A DNA stretch of 10,283 nucleotides from Planctomycetota bacterium (GCA_026417845.1 JAOACM010000112.1:1-10283); one strand, 5' to 3'; counted from the stretch's first letter, positions 1 through 6,696 are shown. Made by a program: numbers and translations. Notes: a model not told the origin generated them from the sequence alone.

Positions 1-2
1 GT

Positions 3-176
3 GGGTGGTATGCTGCGGAAACCATGACCGCCGAAAGGGACAGGCTCGAACAGGATGATCCGGTCCGCAGCGTAGAGGCAGCGGTGTGCGCCCGCCGGCC
101 GGGCCCGACCGCTACTGGAGAGAGGCCGGGTGCGAGCGAGGGGCGACCCGTCGGACGATGTTCTCCCGCATACTGA
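3..176 (+). other. Possible 3' end of an upstream coding region (partial, unidentified)
   Basis: A frame is open from the window edge to a TGA at 174-176 and runs 19 nt into accC. An internal ATG lies at 24. The first thirty or so codons give a charged, plausible stretch (residues such as AETMTAERDRLEQDD), but the remainder is Arg/Pro/Gly-rich like chance GC-rich sequence. I looked for the C-terminus of a biotin carboxyl carrier protein (AccB), the usual neighbour of accC, and did not see one in any frame. It may be a real gene end overlapping accC or simply open by chance. Confidence 0.18.
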
Positions 177-1504
177 TTGCCAATCGAGGCGAGATAGCCC
201 TCCGAATAATCCGCACATGCAAGCGGCTCGGCATCGAGACCGTCGTGACGTATTCCCAGGCCGACCGCGACGCGCTGTACCTGGGTATGGCCGACCACAC
301 CATATGTATCGGCCCGCCGCATCCCGCCAGGAGCTACCTGTACATCAAAAACATCATCGCGGCGGCGGAGATAGCGGATGTGGAGGCGATACACCCGGGC
401 TACGGGTTCCTCTCCGAGGACGCCCACTTCGCCGACGTATGCCGCTCCTGCAAAATAGCGTTCGTCGGCCCGTCGGTCGAGGCGATGGAGCTGATGGGCA
501 ACAAGGTGCGGGCGCGGAAGACGGCGATGGCGGCCGGGGTGCCGGTGGTGCCCGGTTCGGAGTCGCCGGTGGCATCGGACGCCGAGGCGCGGGAGTGGGC
601 GCGGAAGATCGGCTATCCGGTCCTGATAAAGGCGGCGATGGGCGGGGGCGGGCGCGGGATGCGCGTCGCGCACAACGACGCCAGCCTCTCCAGCCTGCTC
701 AACGCCGCGCGCGCCGAGGCGCACGCGGCCTTCGGGGACGGAACGCTGTACATCGAAAAGTACATAGAGAACCCGCGCCACATCGAGGTCCAGATACTGG
801 CCGACGAACACGGCTCGATAATACACCTCGGCGAGCGCGACTGCACCGTCCAGAGGCGCCACCAGAAGATGATAGAAGAAGCACCCTCGCCGGCCCTCGA
901 TCGCCACCTCCGCGCCGACATCGCCGCCGCCGCCGTCAAACTGATGAAGGCCGCGAAATATACGAATGCCGGCACCGTCGAGTTCCTGTATGATCCGGCT
1001 TCGAGGAAGTTCTATTTCATAGAGGTCAACGCGAGGCTCCAGGTGGAGCACCCGGTGACCGAGATGGTCACGGGACTGGATCTGGTTGAGGAGCAGCTGC
1101 GGATAGCATCTGGCGAACGGCTCAGATGGCGTCAGAAGGACATCCAGTGCGCCGGCTGGGCCATGGAATGCCGGATCAACGCGGAAGACCCATACGATGG
1201 GTTCAGGCCCTGCCCGGGGGTCGTGGCGCGGTATGTGCCGCCCTCCGGACCGGGGGTCCGGGAGGATTCGCATCTGTATTCCGGCTATACCGTGCCCCCC
1301 TACTACGATTCGCTGCTGGCCAAGCTGATCGTCCACGGCAGGGACCGGTCGGAATGCATTCAGAAGATGCGCGGAGCGTTGGAAGAGTTTATACTGGACG
1401 GGGTGAAGACCACGATACCGATATTGAAGGAAGTCTTCGAACATGTACGGTTCATAAGAGGCAATTACGATACGAGGTTCATCGAGAATGAATTCAAAAC
1501 GTAG
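158..1504 (+). CDS. accC: Acetyl-CoA carboxylase, biotin carboxylase subunit
   Basis: This 448-residue protein carries out ATP- and bicarbonate-dependent carboxylation of the biotin on AccB, the first half-reaction of malonyl-CoA synthesis in the cytoplasm. The N-terminal domain opens with the family signature ILIANRGEIALRIIRT. HPGYGFLSE lies at 79-87, a Lys in MGNKVRARK at 116, and the glycine-rich ATP loop MGGGGRGM at 161-168. The catalytic block FIEVNARLQVEHPVTE (287-302) includes Glu289, Asn291 and Arg293, and the conserved Arg of MECRINAEDP is at about 339. The length matches stand-alone AccC (about 445-450), with no fused biotinyl or carboxyltransferase domain. I start at ATG 158 because homology begins exactly there; the open frame extends back to 86 but that part is Arg/Gly/Pro-rich. 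Only a distant GAGGGG precedes the start. The 3' end overlaps the next gene by 17 nt, implying cotranscription. No accB is visible in the short upstream stretch. Confidence 0.97.
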   Translation: MFSRILIANRGEIALRIIRTCKRLGIETVVTYSQADRDALYLGMADHTICIGPPHPARSYLYIKNIIAAAEIADVEAIHPGYGFLSEDAHFADVCRSCKIAFVGPSVEAMELMGNKVRARKTAMAAGVPVVPGSESPVASDAEAREWARKIGYPVLIKAAMGGGGRGMRVAHNDASLSSLLNAARAEAHAAFGDGTLYIEKYIENPRHIEVQILADEHGSIIHLGERDCTVQRRHQKMIEEAPSPALDRHLRADIAAAAVKLMKAAKYTNAGTVEFLYDPASRKFYFIEVNARLQVEHPVTEMVTGLDLVEEQLRIASGERLRWRQKDIQCAGWAMECRINAEDPYDGFRPCPGVVARYVPPSGPGVREDSHLYSGYTVPPYYDSLLAKLIVHGRDRSECIQKMRGALEEFILDGVKTTIPILKEVFEHVRFIRGNYDTRFIENEFKT

Positions 1505-2159
1505 GGCTGGGGCAAGGGTGTCTTCCGGAACCGTCAGGCTGCTGGCGCTCCTGGGATGGCTCGCGCTGATCGGCGGCGGTGCCATCCTCGCCGCGACGGC
1601 CGCATCGCCCGAGACCTGCGAACGGGCGGCCGGAGCGCTGAGGCCCTACGTAGGCCGGCCGTCGCTGGGGCTGGCCGGGGCGGGACTGGTCCTGCTGGGA
1701 CTGGCCGCTGCGCTGTCGCTTGCCCGCGGCGCCCGGCGGTCCGGCATATGGGTGGTATCGCATCCGTGGGGCGATACGGTGATAGAGCTGGCGCCGATAG
1801 AGGCGGCGCTGGAGCGCGCGGCCGCCGAACCGGAGGACGTTATTGACGTCAGGATCCGTCTGCGGGCGGCCGGCGGACGGGACGGACCGAAGGTCCGGGG
1901 CAGGATGTTCCTGGTGCTCAGGGAGCAGCCCAGCGTAGCGAAACGGACCGCTGAAATAGCAGAGAAGGTACGAACCAGGTTCTCCGAGATGCTTCCGGAG
2001 GCCGGAGAGCTCACGCTGTTCCATCAGGTCCGCGTCAGGCCCGACGACCGTGGGACGCCCGTGTCCGTCGAGGGCGTGGAGGCCGAGAAGGAGCGCGGCG
2101 AATTCTGGGGCCCCATCTACCCGGTCCAGCACGACGAAGACTCCCACGGCGGCATATGA
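1488..2159 (+). CDS. AmaP/Asp23-related membrane protein
   Basis: This 223-residue protein has two hydrophobic segments near the N-terminus (about 16-38 and 57-80), joined by a short loop. A cytoplasmic part follows whose motif, WGDTVIELAPIEAALERAA then EDVIDVRIRLR (94-126), resembles the region after the membrane anchor in AmaP, the alkaline-shock-protein anchor, and the Asp23/Gls24 fold. In Firmicutes AmaP tethers Asp23 to the membrane in envelope stress; whether that role applies here is inference. The remainder (about 137-186) fits the second half of that small domain, and residues 187-223 form a charged tail. The ATG lies inside the accC end (17-nt overlap) with GAGG about 10 nt upstream, so translational coupling with accC is likely. 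No separate Asp23 gene is visible in the window. The family assignment rests on layout and motif only. Confidence 0.72.
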   Translation: MNSKRRAGARVSSGTVRLLALLGWLALIGGGAILAATAASPETCERAAGALRPYVGRPSLGLAGAGLVLLGLAAALSLARGARRSGIWVVSHPWGDTVIELAPIEAALERAAAEPEDVIDVRIRLRAAGGRDGPKVRGRMFLVLREQPSVAKRTAEIAEKVRTRFSEMLPEAGELTLFHQVRVRPDDRGTPVSVEGVEAEKERGEFWGPIYPVQHDEDSHGGI

Positions 2160-2209
2160 GCCGCCGCGTCCGGTCCCGGCGGTCGAGCGGCCGCGCCGGA
2201 TGAGGGCGG

Positions 2210-2344
2210 ATGGGCGACTTTATTTGTGCTCCCTGCAACAACGTAGCAGCGTCCGGCTTTCATGTCGGGCACCGGGAGTGTCCGGAATGTTTCCCGGCTG
2301 AAAATGCGGGATTCCCGCGCGGTCATACGTCCCTGCGAGTGTGA
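2210..2344 (+). CDS. Possible 44-residue zinc-ribbon-like peptide (two CxxC motifs)
   Basis: An ATG at 2210, directly preceded by GAGGGCGG (2202-2209), opens a 44-codon frame ending at TGA 2342. The peptide has C-x2-C at residues 6-9 and C-x2-C at 24-27, with two histidines (18, 21) between them. That spacing could bind one zinc ion as a small ribbon or knuckle. It sits alone between the AmaP-like gene and the sigma factor gene and ends 43 nt before the preferred sigma start. The Shine-Dalgarno spacing is short (about 3 nt) and the C-terminal third is unremarkable. It would only be dismissed if the sigma factor really starts at 2262 or 2304, because the two frames would then overlap. Function unknown; a chance ORF is a serious alternative. 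Confidence 0.33.
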   Translation: MGDFICAPCNNVAASGFHVGHRECPECFPAENAGFPRGHTSLRV

Positions 2345-2387
2345 CCGGTGCCGCGGTTGGGTTCGCATCCGACGAGGACTCCCTGAA

Positions 2388-3026
2388 GTGGCGGCGAAGG
2401 AAGAGGGGCGGAGGCGGAGGCGGCAGGAGGCCGCCCGTCCGGCCGCCGACTCCGACGAAGCGCTCATGGCCCGCGTGGCCGCCGACTCGCACTCGGCCTT
2501 TGAAACCCTCGTCCGCCGCTACGAAGCGCCTCTGGTTACCTTCTGCTACGCCTTCATCAGGGACCGCGACGCCGCCGAAGACCTCGCCCAGGAAACCTTC
2601 CTCCGCGTCTTCCGTAATGCCTCCAGGTACAGGCCCGTCGCCAGGTTCAGTACGTGGCTGTACAGGATCGCCGCGAACCTCTGCATAAACGAGGTCAAGA
2701 AGGGGCGGCTGCGGAAGACGCTGAGCCTCGACGAGGCCGTCGGCCCCGACCCGGACGGCACGAAGATAATCGAACGCCTTGCCGCCTCCGGCGACGCGCC
2801 GCTGACCGAGGCCGAGCGCCGGGAGGCAAGCGCGCTGCTGGACAGGGCCATAAGGCATCTGCCGGACGATCAGCGGACCACGCTGGTCATGGTCGAGTAC
2901 CATGGGATGCCCTACCAGGAGATAGCGGAGATAATGGGTGTGACGGTCAGCGCGATAAAGATGCGGATCAAGAGGGCCAGGGAGAACCTGCGCGAGGCGC
3001 TGAAGATACTGGGGGCCGAAAGGTGA
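2388..3026 (+). CDS. ECF (RpoE-like) RNA polymerase sigma factor
   Basis: This is a group 4 (extracytoplasmic function) sigma-70 family protein, which directs RNA polymerase to a small stress regulon. Counting from GTG 2388 it has 212 residues. Region 2 spans about 36-106, with the core-binding helix DAAEDLAQETFLRVF (61-75) and the promoter-melting segment FSTWLYRIAANLCINEVKK (87-105). A 40-residue linker follows. Region 4 spans about 147-203, with LPDDQRTTLVMVEYHGMPYQEIAEIMGVTVSAIKMRIKRAR giving the helix-turn-helix (segments at 158-176 and 177-198). The frame is open back to ATG 2262 (254 residues). I prefer GTG 2388 because it gives a family-typical length, has GAGGA about ten bases upstream, and excludes an Arg/Cys-rich extension; ATG 2304 is also possible. 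The zf-HC2 gene downstream is the expected anti-sigma partner. Confidence 0.92.
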   Translation: MAAKEEGRRRRRQEAARPAADSDEALMARVAADSHSAFETLVRRYEAPLVTFCYAFIRDRDAAEDLAQETFLRVFRNASRYRPVARFSTWLYRIAANLCINEVKKGRLRKTLSLDEAVGPDPDGTKIIERLAASGDAPLTEAERREASALLDRAIRHLPDDQRTTLVMVEYHGMPYQEIAEIMGVTVSAIKMRIKRARENLREALKILGAER

Positions 3027-3036
3027 AGTTGTCCCG

Positions 3037-3073
3037 GGAGGATCGGCCGGGCCGGCGGGACGTTCGATCCTCC
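3037..3073 (+). promoter_or_regulatory. Perfect 9-bp hairpin between sigma and anti-sigma genes
   Basis: GGAGGATCG at 3037-3045 is exactly complementary to CGATCCTCC at 3065-3073. The 19-nt loop contains its own GCCGGGCCGGC palindrome. The structure begins 11 nt after the sigma factor stop codon. No T-run follows, so it is not a standard intrinsic terminator. It could attenuate or stabilise the transcript and set the sigma to anti-sigma ratio (inference). The 238-nt gap (3027-3264) holds no other convincing gene. Confidence 0.4.
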
Positions 3074-3264
3074 TGTGACGCGCGGCGGAGCGAGCTGTTG
3101 AAAACAAGGCGATAGCGGGAAATCAGGGGAGAGGCGGCCGGAGGCGACCGCGGGTCCGGGGGCCCCGGTCATTCCGGGAGGAGCGGCCGTCGGGAGCGGC
3201 GGACACGGCGGCGGCAATGCCGCGGGTCTGCGCGGGATGGAGCCGGCCGATCTGGAGCGGGCAC

Positions 3265-3678
3265 ATGACCGGACCTCTTACCTGCGAAAATGTGCACGAT
3301 ATGCTGTCGGCGTACAACGATGGCGAGCTGTCCGATGAGGAGATGCGGGCGGTCGGGGAGCACCTGTCATCGTGCGTCGCCTGCGGCGCGGAATCAACCC
3401 GGATCGCGAACCTCAAAAGGCTCATGAAATACTGGGAGGGCATCGAACCGTCGCCGTCGTTCCGCGAAAAGGTTGTTGAGCGGACGAAGCGCGAGATCGA
3501 GGGGCGAAGGATAATCCGGGTCTCCAAGGCCGTGCTGGCGGTCATAGCGGTGATCCTGCTGGCGGCAGGCGCGTTCTTCCTGGGGAGACATCTGAAACAG
3601 CGCGCGGAGGCGGAGTCCGCGAAAGACCGCCCGGCGGCTACATCCCCGCAGCCGGACCGGCGGCCGCGATCGGAATAA
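3265..3678 (+). CDS. Anti-sigma factor, zf-HC2 domain, single-pass membrane protein
   Basis: This 137-residue protein has an N-terminal zinc-binding anti-sigma domain, a single membrane segment and a short polar tail. The zf-HC2/ZAS signature is visible: Cys7, then the helix with LSAYNDGELSDEE, then HLSSCVAC giving His33-x3-Cys37-x2-Cys40. The membrane helix is about 89-107 (AVLAVIAVILLAAGAFFLG), preceded by basic residues (positions 76-88), so the zinc domain should face the cytoplasm and hold the sigma factor there. The distal part (108-137) is short, charged and Pro/Arg-rich, with no recognisable sensor domain, so signal input probably comes from a partner. ATG 3265 is chosen because GGAG at 3254-3257 lies 7 nt upstream and homology starts at once; the frame is open to 3217. 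The neighbouring ECF sigma factor is the likely target. Confidence 0.88.
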   Translation: MTGPLTCENVHDMLSAYNDGELSDEEMRAVGEHLSSCVACGAESTRIANLKRLMKYWEGIEPSPSFREKVVERTKREIEGRRIIRVSKAVLAVIAVILLAAGAFFLGRHLKQRAEAESAKDRPAATSPQPDRRPRSE

Positions 3679-3681
3679 GAA

Positions 3682-3764
3682 CCTATCCAGAAACTCCCCG
3701 CCGGGCGGTGGGGGAACGCTGAGCGCCTGAGCCACGCGCCGGCGGTTTTCGGACGGGATCTAAG
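3682..3764. repeat. ~83-bp imperfect palindromic repeat, copy A
   Basis: The unit starts CCTATCCAGAAACT and ends CGGTTTTCGGACGGGATCTAAG, its ends being roughly complementary. It is related to the repeats at 8435-8516 and 8519-8592 at both ends and in length (83, 82 and 74 bp). Its centre holds a further hairpin, CCCCGCC-GGGC-GGTGGGG (3696-3713), lying 18 nt after the anti-sigma stop codon. It could slow transcription there, although no T-run follows. Confidence 0.55.
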
Positions 3765-3775
3765 CCCAGCCGGCA

Positions 3776-3850
3776 CTATGCGACGGGATGTTGCGTCTTA
3801 CTTCGGAGGCCGCCCGCGTAAGGGTAATTAATGCCTTGAGCTGGTTCAGA
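3776..3850 (-). repeat. Inverted tail copy of the AT-island unit
   Basis: Read on the - strand, this segment carries TCAAGGCATTAATTA (RC of 3825-3839), identical to 3985-3999 on the + strand, and further on AGACGCAA (RC of 3791-3798), also found at 4010 and 4229. In one minus frame it reads AQGINYPYAGGLRSKTQHPVA then stop. This parallels VQGINYPKDRRKSA then stop at the end of the + strand copy. Two codons inside GINYP differ only at the third base. It may be the inverted 3' end of a related gene, or one arm of an inverted-repeat element. Confidence 0.4.
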
Positions 3851-4002
3851 AATGTGTAACCTGTTGTATAAAACTCGGTTACGTCTTGACTTGTGCGTCG
3901 GAACAGGCTGGGAGGGGCTGCCTGTCCTAAAATAAAGTCCGTAACTGTTTTCGAAAGCAAATGTTATGACTTTACCAAACTGGTTCAAGGCATTAATTAT
4001 CC
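3823..4002. repeat. Inverted repeat pair bounding a ~180-bp AT-rich segment
   Basis: TAATTAATGCCTTGA at 3825-3839 and its exact reverse complement at 3985-3999 (15 bp) extend to about 17 bp with one mismatch. They enclose a markedly AT-richer segment than the flanks. This could be terminal repeats of a small non-autonomous element (MITE-like), but I see no clear target-site duplication. The right arm also belongs to a direct repeat, so a simple MITE model is incomplete. Confidence 0.4.
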
Positions 4003-4027
4003 AAAAGACAGACGCAAATCTGCTTGA
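3835..4027 (+). pseudogene. Frameshifted upstream copy of the Cys-rich small ORF
   Basis: This is related to the downstream unit at 4023-4187 at an offset of 188-190 bp. The first block (3835-3930) encodes LELVQKCVTCCIKLGYVLTC, against LESVYIDITCCTNCNYVLTGC downstream. Several differences are third-position and silent (GAG/GAA, ACC/ACT, TAC/TAT, TTG/TTA, ACT/ACC). A net frameshift in the middle ends this frame at TAA 3928. Homology resumes in another frame at 3932 as IKSVTVFESKCYDF...VQGINYP and stops at TGA 4025, against IKFAIMFGDVCCDF...VQGM. There is no start codon at the left edge, where TAA precedes. I read it as a decayed copy, inferred only from pairwise comparison inside the window. 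Confidence 0.38.
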
Positions 4028-4187
4028 ATCAGTTTATATAGACATAACTTGTTGTACAAATTGCAATTATGTCTTAACCGGATGTGTTGGCTGGGGTGCC
4101 GATGGTTTGCCTGATCCACAAATAAAGTTCGCAATTATGTTTGGCGACGTATGTTGTGACTTTATCGGACCGGTGCAAGGCATGTAA
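3966..4187 (+). CDS. Cys-rich small ORF in the AT-rich island, unknown function
   Basis: This is a 73-residue frame from ATG 3966 to TAA 4185. From residue 20 it is the intact member of the duplicated unit. Cysteines lie at 29, 30, 33, 40, 63 and 64 in ITCCTNC, LTGC and DVCCDF contexts, followed by a VQGM end. Residues 1-19 overlap the tail of the decayed upstream copy in another frame, so the true start may differ or be lost. No Shine-Dalgarno sequence is obvious before 3966. Comparison with the upstream copy shows silent differences, which suggests the unit was once coding. The end is cut short relative to VQGINYP in the other copies. It has no family I recognise. A cysteine-rich peptide precursor is conceivable, but no modification or transport gene lies nearby. 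Alternatively this is non-coding repeat sequence. Confidence 0.33.
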   Translation: MTLPNWFKALIIQKTDANLLESVYIDITCCTNCNYVLTGCVGWGADGLPDPQIKFAIMFGDVCCDFIGPVQGM

Positions 4188-4242
4188 ATGTCTTCCTGCC
4201 AGCTCCTCACGAGAGGAGAGACAGTCCCAGACGCAAAGCCCC

Positions 4243-4450
4243 GTCTAGCCCCCACTCGGGGGGATGGTCTTAGACTGCCGGAGCCTTGTTCCAGCGCTCC
4301 ATGCGAGCTCCCGCGCGCAGGGGGGGCTCGACTTAAGGAACGGCACTCTGCCGCCGAATATCTACGAGCCCCCGCGCGCAGGGGGAGGGTCTCGCTTAGG
4401 CTCCGCTTCTGCGCTTCACATCTCGCGATCCCCGGCATGCTGGAGGAGGG
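4243..4450. repeat. Degenerate ~60-bp tandem array of C/G hairpins
   Basis: Similar cores start at about 4245, 4304, 4365 and (weak) 4425, i.e. every 59-61 bp. Each has a C-run, a short spacer and a G-run: AGCCCCCACTCGGGGGG, CGAGCTCCCGCGCGCAGGGG, CGAGCCCCCGCGCGCAGGGG, then a poorer CGATCCCCGGCATGCTGGAG. In the first three, a TTAG/TTAA motif follows 11-15 bases after the G-run. The array sits just beyond the 3' end of the - strand kinase gene (stop at 4491), so the hairpins could end or stabilise that transcript. No protein-coding signal is convincing in 4188-4490. Confidence 0.5.
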
Positions 4451-4490
4451 GGCCGGACGCCCTCGATCCGCGGCGTGTCGTTCCGGCCCG

Positions 4491-6677
4491 TCATACCTGC
4501 CGTCCGCGGGCACCGCCTGGCTCGACAGGGGCGGATTCCGTACCGCCATCGCGGCGATCTCCGGATTTTTCTCCGTCGTCTCTGTCGCGGCAGTAATAAT
4601 ATCCTCTGGAATAATATCCGTAGCCGTATCTGCCCTCGTAGCGTTTGATCTCCGCGGACGAATCGTTGAGGACGGCGCCGATCACCCGGGCCTTGCCCAT
4701 CTCAAGCGTTTCCCTGGCCCTGCGGACGGCCATCCAGCCGGTACGTCCGGCATGGACGACCAGGATGGCTCCGTCCACGAGGCGGCTTATCACGAGCGGG
4801 TCGGCGACCGAAAGCACGGGGGGCGAATCGAGGAGCACGAGGTCGTACCGGGTCCTGGCCCATGCGATCAGCTGGTCGAGCAGCTTTCCTCCGACGAGTT
4901 CCGCCGGATTGGGCGGCACCGAGCCGGCCGGGATTATGTCCAGTCCGTCGGGCTTGCCGGCGCGGACGATCTGTTCGAGGGAGGCGGCGCCTGAGAGGTA
5001 ATGACTGAGACCCATGCCGTCGGAGACACCGAAGACGGCGTAGGAAGAGGGGTGGCGGAGGTCGGCGTCCACCAGCAGCACGCGCTTGCCGCCGAGCGCC
5101 TCGACGGCCGCGAGATTTCCGGCGACGGTAGTTTTGCCTTCCGACGGAAGGGCGCTGGTAGTCAGGTAGACGAACCCGCCCTCGCCCGCCGGCAGAGCCA
5201 GGTCCAGGTTGGCCCGTATCATCCTGAAGGCCTCGGCCGCCTGCGACCTCGGCCTGGACAGCGCGATGGCCGTCCTTTCGCCGTCCGGCGCGTCCTCTTC
5301 CCCGATGTGAGGGACCATGCCTATCGTCGTCAGGCTTGCGTATTCCCTGAGGTCCTCGGCGCCCCTGACCGAATCGTCGAGTCTTTCCACCAGGAAGGCG
5401 ACGGCCAGGCCGAGGAACAGGCCGAGTATGGCGGCGACGGCGACGTTCTGCGCCGTGCGGGGCCTGAATGGCGCCGCCGGAGGCACCGCCTTCTCCACCA
5501 CCCGCGCCGGCTCGAACAGGCTCCGGCTCGTTATCCCGCTCCTGAACCGCCCCGTCGCCACCTCCTCGTACCGGTCCCTCGCGTGCTTGACCTCCGACTT
5601 CAGCCGCTCGCTTTCCAGAAACAGCCCCGTGTACCTTTCGACCTCCCGCTCGCGCCTGGCCCTCTCTTCCTTCAGCGCGGCCAGTTCGAGTTCTATGCGG
5701 CGCCCTTCCTCCCTCATCTCGCGGGCCAGTTCGGCGAGTATTCCGCCGCGCCTGGCCTCCAGCGCGGCGATCTGTGCGTCGAGGTTGCGGATCTCGACGT
5801 GTCCTTCCGCGAGCGCGGCCGAAAGGGCGAGGCGTTTCAGGCGGAGTTCCTGGAGCGCCCGTTCGTTCTCCAGCAGCCTCGGATCCTCCCTGGCCGCCTT
5901 CGCCGCGATGCCTCCGCGGGGGTCGCGCAGTTCCTCCTCGAGCCGCTTCATCGCGGCCTCGATCCTGTTCTTCTCAATGGCCAGTTCCGCCTCGCGCCGG
6001 CCGATGCTCTGGAGGGCCACGTATGCCGGTATCTGGGACGGGTCGGCGGAAAATATGCCGTGTCTGTTCTGGAAGTCGCGGAGCGTATCCTCGGCCTTCC
6101 TCACCGCCTCGCGCGCCTTGGGCAGTTCCCCCGCCAGCCAGTCCTCGGTGCCCTCCACGGTTTTTTCGCGCCAGCTCTTCTGTTCTTCGAGGTAACCCTC
6201 CATAACGGCGTTGACCACCTCCGCCGCCACCGCCGGATCCGGATGCTCGAAGGAAACCGTCACGACCCTGTTGTCGCGCTCGCCCCGGACATCTACCGCG
6301 GCCAGCAACACCCCTTCGCGATCCTTCGCGGCCTCCAGCTCCGGCAGCATGTGCCCGGCCTTCTTCAGCGCGCGCTCCATGACCGGCCGGGCCTTGACCA
6401 GCCTGATCTGCGTCTGCCACCAGTCATAGGGCCGCCATTCCTCGACGAACGGATCGGCGTACGGCGCGAACACCCGCACGCGCTCGCCCCATATGACCAG
6501 GCGTCCCGATGCGCGATAGATTTTTTTCGCCCTGAGCGTGTAGATGGTGCCGGCGGCTACGACGGCGATCCAGACCGCCAGTATCAATCGGTACCGCTTG
6601 CGCAGGGTGCGCAGCCAGTCGCGGAGATCGAAGCCCCGGCCTCCGCCCGACGGCAAACCGCCGGCCGATCCGTCCAT
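4491..6677 (-). CDS. Polysaccharide chain-length determinant / bacterial tyrosine kinase (Wzc type)
   Basis: This 728-residue inner-membrane protein fuses a Wzz chain-length domain to a BY-kinase. An N-terminal membrane helix (about 31-48) is followed by a periplasmic region with long coiled-coil stretches (about 185-375). A proline motif (PPAAPFRPR, 399-407) leads into the second membrane helix (about 409-430). The cytoplasmic kinase shows Walker A SALPSEGKTT (508-517, Lys515), Walker A' VLLVDADLRHP (533-543) and Walker B LVLLDSPPV (613-621). The C-terminal cluster has Tyr680, 684, 686, 688, 689, 693, 694 and 695, the usual autophosphorylation tail. In this family, cycling of tail phosphorylation and oligomerisation controls polymer length and export. 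It follows the SLBB exporter gene by 19 nt, with a G-run about 8 nt before ATG. No cognate phosphatase, polymerase or flippase gene is in the window. Confidence 0.94.
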   Translation of the reverse strand: MDGSAGGLPSGGGRGFDLRDWLRTLRKRYRLILAVWIAVVAAGTIYTLRAKKIYRASGRLVIWGERVRVFAPYADPFVEEWRPYDWWQTQIRLVKARPVMERALKKAGHMLPELEAAKDREGVLLAAVDVRGERDNRVVTVSFEHPDPAVAAEVVNAVMEGYLEEQKSWREKTVEGTEDWLAGELPKAREAVRKAEDTLRDFQNRHGIFSADPSQIPAYVALQSIGRREAELAIEKNRIEAAMKRLEEELRDPRGGIAAKAAREDPRLLENERALQELRLKRLALSAALAEGHVEIRNLDAQIAALEARRGGILAELAREMREEGRRIELELAALKEERARREREVERYTGLFLESERLKSEVKHARDRYEEVATGRFRSGITSRSLFEPARVVEKAVPPAAPFRPRTAQNVAVAAILGLFLGLAVAFLVERLDDSVRGAEDLREYASLTTIGMVPHIGEEDAPDGERTAIALSRPRSQAAEAFRMIRANLDLALPAGEGGFVYLTTSALPSEGKTTVAGNLAAVEALGGKRVLLVDADLRHPSSYAVFGVSDGMGLSHYLSGAASLEQIVRAGKPDGLDIIPAGSVPPNPAELVGGKLLDQLIAWARTRYDLVLLDSPPVLSVADPLVISRLVDGAILVVHAGRTGWMAVRRARETLEMGKARVIGAVLNDSSAEIKRYEGRYGYGYYSRGYYYCRDRDDGEKSGDRRDGGTESAPVEPGGARGRQV

Positions 6678-6696
6678 ACTCGCGCCCCCGTCCGGT

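Noticed and set aside
2220..3107. - strand frame opposite the sigma factor gene
   Set aside because: It is the shadow of a clear sigma-70 region 2/region 4 protein and shows no domain of its own.
3023..3115. 30-codon frame starting at GTG overlapping the sigma factor stop codon
   Set aside because: Short, Arg-rich, and lies across the 9-bp hairpin; no motif supports translation.
3823..4237. Integron attC sites or a gene cassette
   Set aside because: The inverted arms do not contain the RYYYAAC/GTTRRRY core pair and no integrase is present.
4243..4450. CRISPR array
   Set aside because: The ~60-bp periodic units are degenerate, only three are clear, intervening sequence is not of constant length with exact repeats, and no cas gene is near.
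4188..4994. + strand frame of 268 codons running across the hairpin array into the kinase gene region
   Set aside because: The first part is repeat sequence and the second is antisense to the kinase C-terminus; no motif or ribosome-binding site supports it.
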